A DNA stretch of 17,614 nt, from the NCBI GenBank assembly GCA_934597345.1, contig CAKTRJ010000037.1, positions 1 to 17,614 on the forward strand, written 5' to 3'. Positions 14,438-17,614 of this stretch are shown one piece after another. Each line of letters starts with the position of its first letter. The first letter of the stretch is position 1. This stretch comes from an uncultured Oscillospiraceae bacterium (lineage in GTDB: Bacteria > Bacillota > Clostridia > Oscillospirales > Oscillospiraceae). The notes under the pieces are model-generated. The model made no database searches and was not told the DNA's origin. It worked only from the letters and a program-made list of their open reading frames with translations. The translations under genes were made by a program, and so were the position numbers.

Positions 14438-15118
14438 CTATGTTTTCGGAGGTTCGACCATATAGGTGCCGACCATCTTTTCGTATTTCTCGATTTGTAA
14501 GTATTCAGGGCTTCCTGTTGAAAAGGCTGGGTCTACGACCCAAGCTTCGTCGAATATACCACGGATAGAAAGACCGCTTTTTCTGCAATTCCTCTCGATA
14601 TGCCGGACGCCTTCTCTTCTGGGCGCGATGCAAGCGTAAAACAAAGCGGGGTCATAGCGGTTGGGTATGTCAAATCGCTTGCAGAATGACGCGATTTCTT
14701 TCCAGAGCGTTATTCCGCTTCCAATGATGTCATCCAGGAAAACAATGGCTTTGTACTGGCTCAAACACTCTGCGTCCAAGTTGGATTGCGCGGCAATGAT
14801 CTGTTCTTTTTTCAGCTCGGTTAGATTCCTTTTATGAAGATCTGCGCGGACATTGTCGCCGCCGGATTTACAGGCACTGCTTGATTCCACAGTGACAAAC
14901 AGAATCTCTGAGCGCTGCACTTGCAAAGCTGACAGATCCTGCTGTAATTTTGACAATATTTCTACATAACGCAGTTGGCATTGTGCTTCTGTCAAATATG
15001 TATAGCAGCTTAGCATTTCTAAAAAAAGCGCATGATCTGTATCATCGATCTGCCTGAGCCACTGATCGACCTGATTGGGCAGATCGGCAATTCGTTTGTC
15101 ATAGTTGCCGTCATTCAC
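14438..15118 (-). CDS. Phosphoribosyltransferase-like protein (PRTase-CE-like), candidate defence component
   Basis: 226 residues. VFLDDIIGSGITLW (126-139) is a PRPP-binding signature (two acidic residues followed by GSG-T) as in type I phosphoribosyltransferases, preceded by a hydrophobic strand. An earlier SACKSGGDN (81-89) and the N-terminal QVDQWLRQIDDTDHALFLEML resemble, from memory, the PRTase-CE family of conflict systems, also seen as effectors with some retrons. No reverse transcriptase or other partner is visible here. The start is GTG 15118, which overlaps the TGA of a 26-codon upstream ORF as GTGA. No in-frame ATG exists near it, so the N-terminus is uncertain. GC content is far below the neighbours, suggesting transfer. 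The PRTase fold is fairly sure, the defence role inferred. Confidence 0.75.
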   Translation of the reverse strand: MNDGNYDKRIADLPNQVDQWLRQIDDTDHALFLEMLSCYTYLTEAQCQLRYVEILSKLQQDLSALQVQRSEILFVTVESSSACKSGGDNVRADLHKRNLTELKKEQIIAAQSNLDAECLSQYKAIVFLDDIIGSGITLWKEIASFCKRFDIPNRYDPALFYACIAPRREGVRHIERNCRKSGLSIRGIFDEAWVVDPAFSTGSPEYLQIEKYEKMVGTYMVEPPKT

Positions 15119-15195
15119 ATTTGAGCAGTTGCATAATTGATTCCGTTTTTGCGGAAAAAGAGGTTCAGGGCGTCAGTTCTATTCATGGCGATCAT
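15115..15195 (-). CDS. Possible 26-codon leader ORF coupled to the PRTase-like gene
   Basis: ATG 15195 (or ATG 15186) opens a short frame that includes MNRTDALNLFFRKNGINYA and ends at TGA 15115. That stop overlaps the GTG start of the PRTase-like gene by four bases (GTGA), the geometry of translational coupling. It lies within the ~110-base leader downstream of the promoter at 15234-15262. It may be a tiny gene, a regulatory leader peptide, or the true N-terminus of the PRTase protein displaced by an indel. The RBS is weak. Confidence 0.35.
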   Translation of the reverse strand: MIAMNRTDALNLFFRKNGINYATAQM

Positions 15196-15233
15196 ATTTT
15201 TAATCCACTGTATACAGAATGATTTCCAACGAC

Positions 15234-15262
15234 ATTATACGCTATAATAGTGAACATTACAA
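15234..15262 (-). promoter_or_regulatory. Promoter of the PRTase-like gene
   Basis: On the minus strand TTGTAA (15262-15257), 17 bases, and a perfect TATAAT (15239-15234). It leaves a leader of about 110 bases before the GTG start, containing the small ORF. Confidence 0.72.
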
Positions 15263-15489
15263 TGAAAACCTTTTGGTGTGCAGTGATAAAGATGCTGGTT
15301 CAATGTCGGCCGGCAGGCACCCTTCTTTGCCAACAACTTTCACCGGACGGGAAGCTGTGGACGGAGAAATTGGACAGTGAGCTATGCCGCTTATTTGATG
15401 AAGGCATGAAAAAGCAGAAGCTCTGCGCACATTTCAAACGAAGTTCCGGTTCGATCCTGTCCCATCTGAGGAAACTGGGAAAAGTGTAA
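15250..15489 (+). pseudogene. C-terminal remnant of a gene with an HTH/SANT-like end
   Basis: The last ~50 codons read GKLWTEKLDSELCRLFDEGM and then KLCAHFKRSSGSILSHLRKLGKV. This matches the pattern W-T-x-E-x-D...L...F/Y-x-x-G...L-x-x-x-F-x-R-S-x-x-x-I...L-x-K-L-G of Myb/SANT-like helix-turn-helix tails found at the ends of larger clostridial proteins. The first ~28 codons look like noise, and the GTG start has no RBS. I therefore read it as the stranded tail of a deleted or rearranged gene rather than an intact 79-residue protein, though a small DNA-binding protein is not excluded. Confidence 0.45.
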
Positions 15490-15516
15490 TGTATACGGAA
15501 CAGTCCCTTCGGCATC

Positions 15517-15545
15517 TTGACACAGGCAGCAAACTTTGCTACGAT
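15517..15545 (+). promoter_or_regulatory. Promoter of the methyltransferase gene
   Basis: Perfect TTGACA (15517-15522), 17 bases, TACGAT (15540-15545). It lies 117 bases upstream of the methyltransferase ATG, with a strong hairpin in between. Confidence 0.65.
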
Positions 15546-15578
15546 ATGGCCGAAAGAATCGAATCGTTTTCAGAGATG

Positions 15579-15604
15579 GGAAAGCCGCAGAGATGCGGCT
15601 TTCC
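15579..15604 (+). other. Perfect 10-bp hairpin in the methyltransferase leader
   Basis: GGAAAGCCGC, AGAGAT, GCGGCTTTCC: a perfect stem with a 6-base loop between the promoter and the methyltransferase start. No T-run follows on either strand, so simple intrinsic termination is unlikely. It might be an RNA stabiliser, an attenuator part or a decayed terminator. Confidence 0.5.
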
Positions 15605-15662
15605 ATAAGGCAAAGGGTTAGCTGACTCTAACTGGCGTCTATAAAATTCGGGAGGAATAAAA

Positions 15663-16346
15663 ATGGAACGGAAAGAAGCCATTCGCAGCGCCTACCGGCT
15701 GACGGGCAGCAACAGCTTTTATGACGGCATGATCACCTGTACCACATTGAGCGGGAAAGCGGTGTGCCGCCTGGTGTGGGATATGGATAAGGTGGAATGT
15801 GACACTTATCTGGAGAAGGCGCTGTCCGGCAATCCGGAGCATTTCTCCGGCAGGCTGCTGGAGATACCGGTGGGAACGGGTATCCTGACCATGCCGGTCT
15901 ACCGGACGCTGCCGGAGGCGGACATTACCTGCCTGGATTACTCGGCGGATATGATGGGGCAGGCGCGGAAAAAGGCAAGCCGCCTGTATTTGGAAAATGT
16001 GATCTTCCGGCAGGGGGATGTGGGCGCGCTCCCCTATGAGGACGGCGCGTTTGACGTTGTCCTGTCGCTGAACGGCTTTCATGCCTTCCCGGACAAGGAG
16101 GCTGCCTATCGGGAGGTCTTTCGGGTGCTGAAGCCCGGCGGGATCTTCTGCGGCTGCTTCTATGTGGAGGGAGAGCACAAACGGACCGACTGGTTCATCC
16201 GGCACGTTTACGAAAAGAAGGGGTTCTTCACGCCGCCCTATGAGACGGTTTCCAGCTTGAAAGTGCGGCTGGAGGGGATGTATGCGGATGTGAGCATCGG
16301 CAACCTGAAAAGCATCGTCTGGTTCGTCTGCCGCAAAGCGGAATAA
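15663..16346 (+). CDS. Class I SAM-dependent methyltransferase
   Basis: 227 residues, one Rossmann-type methyltransferase domain acting in the cytoplasm. Seen: motif I LLEIPVGTG (65-73), acidic end of strand 2 in CLDYSADMM (Asp92, binds the SAM ribose), RQGDVGALPYEDGAFDVVLS (motifs II-III, 116-135) and the post-III motif VLKPGGIF (155-162). It resembles the UbiE/BioC-like Methyltransf_11 group, whose substrates range from quinones to small molecules and proteins, so the substrate cannot be named. GGGAGGAATAAAA precedes ATG. Transcribed from its own promoter. The next plus-strand genes follow after 65 bases. Confidence 0.92.
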   Translation: MERKEAIRSAYRLTGSNSFYDGMITCTTLSGKAVCRLVWDMDKVECDTYLEKALSGNPEHFSGRLLEIPVGTGILTMPVYRTLPEADITCLDYSADMMGQARKKASRLYLENVIFRQGDVGALPYEDGAFDVVLSLNGFHAFPDKEAAYREVFRVLKPGGIFCGCFYVEGEHKRTDWFIRHVYEKKGFFTPPYETVSSLKVRLEGMYADVSIGNLKSIVWFVCRKAE

Positions 16347-16411
16347 TGCTGTTGGTATCGGAGCTGGAACGTTTCTGCGAATGGTAAAAACGATCGGAAA
16401 GGAACGACACC

Positions 16412-16529
16412 ATGAAGGTCACAATACTGGATGAAAACGCGATCCACGATATCGGCCATGCCTTTGGCTGCTACGACTACGGACAGGATGTACGACCTCA
16501 TCCGATACCCCGCTGTGGAGAAACAGTAA
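16412..16529 (+). pseudogene. Remnant of a deleted gene, possibly a GNAT acetyltransferase
   Basis: An ATG with a good RBS (AAAGGA) opens MKVTILDENAIHDIGHAFGC and then YDYG, which resembles the first strand and helix of some clostridial GNAT acetyltransferases. After about 26 codons the sense is lost. In another frame, ATG 16488 to TAA 16529 reads MYDLIRYPAVEKQ, which looks like a protein C-terminus. The simplest reading is one gene that kept its first and last codons and lost the middle. Family assignment is tentative. The first frame runs on into the membrane protein gene downstream, which is probably fortuitous. Confidence 0.42.
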
Positions 16530-16555
16530 CGGGCAAAAAGAAAGCGAAGGATAAC

Positions 16556-17047
16556 ATGAAAATAACCATCATCGCAGCGCTCATGATTTTTCTGGCCTAT
16601 TTTCTCATCCTGTACGGCGGAGTGGGCTTTATCCAGGATAAGCGGTTTTTCTCCTCCGCGCCGAAGGAGAATCTGGCCGCGATCCCCGACCGGAAAGAGC
16701 GTTTCCCCGGCGCACATGCGGTGGGCTGGGTGATAGAGGGTATCGCCATCCTCCTTTTCCTAGGTGCGGCGGCCCTCAGCGTTTGGGACGGCGTCCGGAA
16801 TGATTTCGGTTTTCTGCGCTTTTTCGTCCGGTTTCTGGGCATGCTCTATGCCATGGAGATCTACGACATCCTGTTCTTTGATTGGGTGCTGCTGTGCCAC
16901 TCCAGCTTCTTTCCCCATTTTTACCCGGAGCTGAAGGACGTGGTTGGCCCCCATATGTTCGGGTACAACAAACGGACGCACATCCTGCACTTTGTGATTT
17001 ACCTCCCCGCCTGCGCCGCGGCGGCATGGCTGTGTACACTTTTGTGA
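16556..17047 (+). CDS. Small integral membrane protein of unknown function
   Basis: 163 residues with four predicted hydrophobic helices: about 3-22, 62-84, 90-118 and 141-162. Landmarks are EIYDILFFDWVLLCHSSFFP in the middle and FGYNKRTHILHFVIYLP before the last helix. The conserved-looking His, Asp and Trp residues in the membrane part hint at a specific function, but I recognise no family. I place the start at ATG 16556 with AAGG five to six bases upstream, not at ATG 16412. The first 48 codons of the longer frame are the debris of another gene and would put a polar, Pro-rich stretch before the first helix. Confidence 0.75.
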   Translation: MKITIIAALMIFLAYFLILYGGVGFIQDKRFFSSAPKENLAAIPDRKERFPGAHAVGWVIEGIAILLFLGAAALSVWDGVRNDFGFLRFFVRFLGMLYAMEIYDILFFDWVLLCHSSFFPHFYPELKDVVGPHMFGYNKRTHILHFVIYLPACAAAAWLCTLL

Positions 17048-17119
17048 GCGTGCGTAGAGGAAAGCTGCATCTGGTCATTGCGGAGCGGGAAATTGGCTGC
17101 CCCGTCGCCTTTCGACCTG

Positions 17120-17206
17120 ATGAAGCGTCCCGCAGCGTATGCCTGCGGGTATGAAAATGCTCCGGCGGAGGCGGACGAGGTCAAACCGGAACAGCTCCTT
17201 TTCTGA
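17120..17206 (+). other. Protein-like 28-codon frame, possible gene remnant; otherwise empty spacer 17048-17286
   Basis: ATG 17120 to TGA 17206 reads KRPAAYACGYENAPAEADEV and so on, which looks like a coding C-terminus but has no RBS and no recognisable family. The remainder of this spacer before the tRNA fragment shows nothing I can support. Confidence 0.2.
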
Positions 17207-17286
17207 AAGCAATATTAAGTCAGTACTTGTCGAAAAGATATGTTAAGAATGACAACCTCAATGTTTGCGCCGCAGTAATCAAAGAC

Positions 17287-17321
17287 AAAAAATCCCTCTG
17301 AAATCGTTGATTTCAGAGGGA
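17287..17321 (-). terminator. Rho-independent terminator of the tRNA-Pro locus
   Basis: On the minus strand a 13-bp perfect stem (17309-17321 with 17293-17305, 3-base loop) is followed directly by six T residues. It starts just after the tRNA 3' end at 17323, as expected for the native terminator of that tRNA gene. Confidence 0.9.
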
Positions 17322-17322
17322 A

Positions 17323-17364
17323 TCCGAGTGAGGTGACTTGAACACCCGGTCTCCTGCTCCCAAA
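17323..17364 (-). tRNA. 3' fragment of tRNA-Pro(UGG), candidate attachment site
   Basis: Read on the minus strand: anticodon loop TTTGGGA (anticodon TGG), 3' anticodon strand GCAGG, variable loop AGACC, T-stem GGGTG, T-loop TTCAAGT, T-stem CACCT, acceptor CACTCGG and discriminator A. These 42 bases correspond to tRNA positions 32-73. The expected 5' anticodon strand CCTGC is absent (the sequence there is ATAAG) and no D-arm or 5' acceptor strand CCGAGTG is found to the right. CCA is not encoded. A half tRNA starting exactly in the anticodon loop is the classic product of tyrosine-recombinase integration. The intact tRNA should lie at the far end of the element. Confidence 0.75.
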
Positions 17365-17497
17365 CTTATCGGGAATACTTTTTCCGCTCGTTTATAGCGG
17401 TTTTCGGCGCTTTTTAATTTGTTTCACTTACTCTTTGACGCTCTTATCTCCGCTGTTTCCGGGTGTTCCGGAGCCGTATGTGGTAATCTATGTGGTC
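17365..17497. other. Probable end of an integrated element, with tandem TATGTGGT repeats
   Basis: No coding frame is supported here. The sequence right next to the tRNA fragment is AT-rich. TATGTGGT occurs twice (17477-17484 and 17489-17496), 12 bases apart in direct orientation, which is compatible with arm-type integrase binding sites near an attachment core. This reading depends on the tRNA-scar interpretation. Confidence 0.35.
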
Positions 17498-17556
17498 AAA
17501 AACGCTTCCCGCCCGGTTTTCGGTGAAGGTTCACCGGTGCCGGACGGGAAGCGTTT
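17498..17556 (-). terminator. Long multi-helix hairpin, likely terminator for a minus-strand gene beyond the window
   Basis: AAACGCTTCCCG (17500-17511) pairs perfectly with 17545-17556. Inside, CCGG pairs with CCGG after one mismatch, and CGGTGA pairs with TCACCG at the tip. On the minus strand it ends in five T residues before GACC, so it could end transcription of a gene lying to the right. The plus side has only TTTCT. The last 58 bases to 17614 hold nothing I can name. Confidence 0.6.
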
Positions 17557-17614
17557 CTCATTGCTGTTGGCTGCATTGTAACTCTGAGCAGGGTGTTATG
17601 CAAGTGGTTTCTGC

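Noticed and set aside
1..17614. CRISPR array, insertion sequence or rRNA
   Set aside because: No regularly spaced repeats, no transposase frame with flanking inverted repeats and no rRNA-like sequence were seen on either strand.

Overview
The window looks like a chromosomal segment of a GC-rich, Gram-positive, anaerobic gut-type Clostridium relative. My best inference is the order Oscillospirales. The grounds are AGGAGG-type ribosome binding sites before most genes, many lipobox lipoproteins, an EFR1-type flavodoxin/ferredoxin protein, a clostridial peptide-deformylase-like protein, and TTGACA-17-TATAAT-type promoters. Species cannot be read from the sequence.

Left block (1-3224, minus strand): a polar amino-acid ABC importer operon. 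The order is substrate-binding lipoprotein, permease, ATPase, then an M20/AbgB-type amidohydrolase that runs off the left edge. A strong promoter with a perfect 7-bp palindrome just upstream drives it. Next (3286-4799, minus) comes a two-gene unit, a four-helix membrane protein fused to a flavodoxin-like domain and a small lipoprotein coupled by an ATGA overlap, ending in a clear terminator.

Central block (4946-11701, plus strand): dapF (diaminopimelate epimerase), a DAACS-family cation/amino-acid symporter, lysA (diaminopimelate decarboxylase), a PAS/AAA+/Fis regulator, and a D-cysteine-desulfhydrase-like PLP enzyme. The regulator lacks the GAFTGA sigma-54 contact loop, so it is probably TyrR-like. 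The symporter keeps the residue that binds the substrate amino group but lacks the arginine that binds an acidic side chain, and it lies between the two diaminopimelate enzymes. This suggests uptake of diaminopimelate or another non-acidic amino acid.

Right block (11739-14194, minus strand): EFR1 protein, peptide-deformylase-like protein (catalytic Gln replaced by Met), a gene broken by a one-base frameshift, and a lipoprotein. From about 14250 to 15260 the base composition falls sharply (38-42% GC in two 60-base stretches counted, against 72% in one stretch of the regulator gene). This AT-richer island carries a phosphoribosyltransferase-like protein resembling the PRTase-CE conflict-system family, with a possible 26-codon leader ORF and a possible 52-codon ORF after it. 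It is the best candidate here for an under-described system.

The right end (15250-17614) holds gene debris (an HTH-like C-terminal fragment and a possible acetyltransferase remnant), a SAM methyltransferase and a small membrane protein. It then reaches a 42-nt 3' fragment of a proline tRNA gene with its terminator, broken at the anticodon loop. That is the expected scar of a tyrosine-recombinase integration, so the last ~250 bases probably belong to an integrated element that continues to the right.
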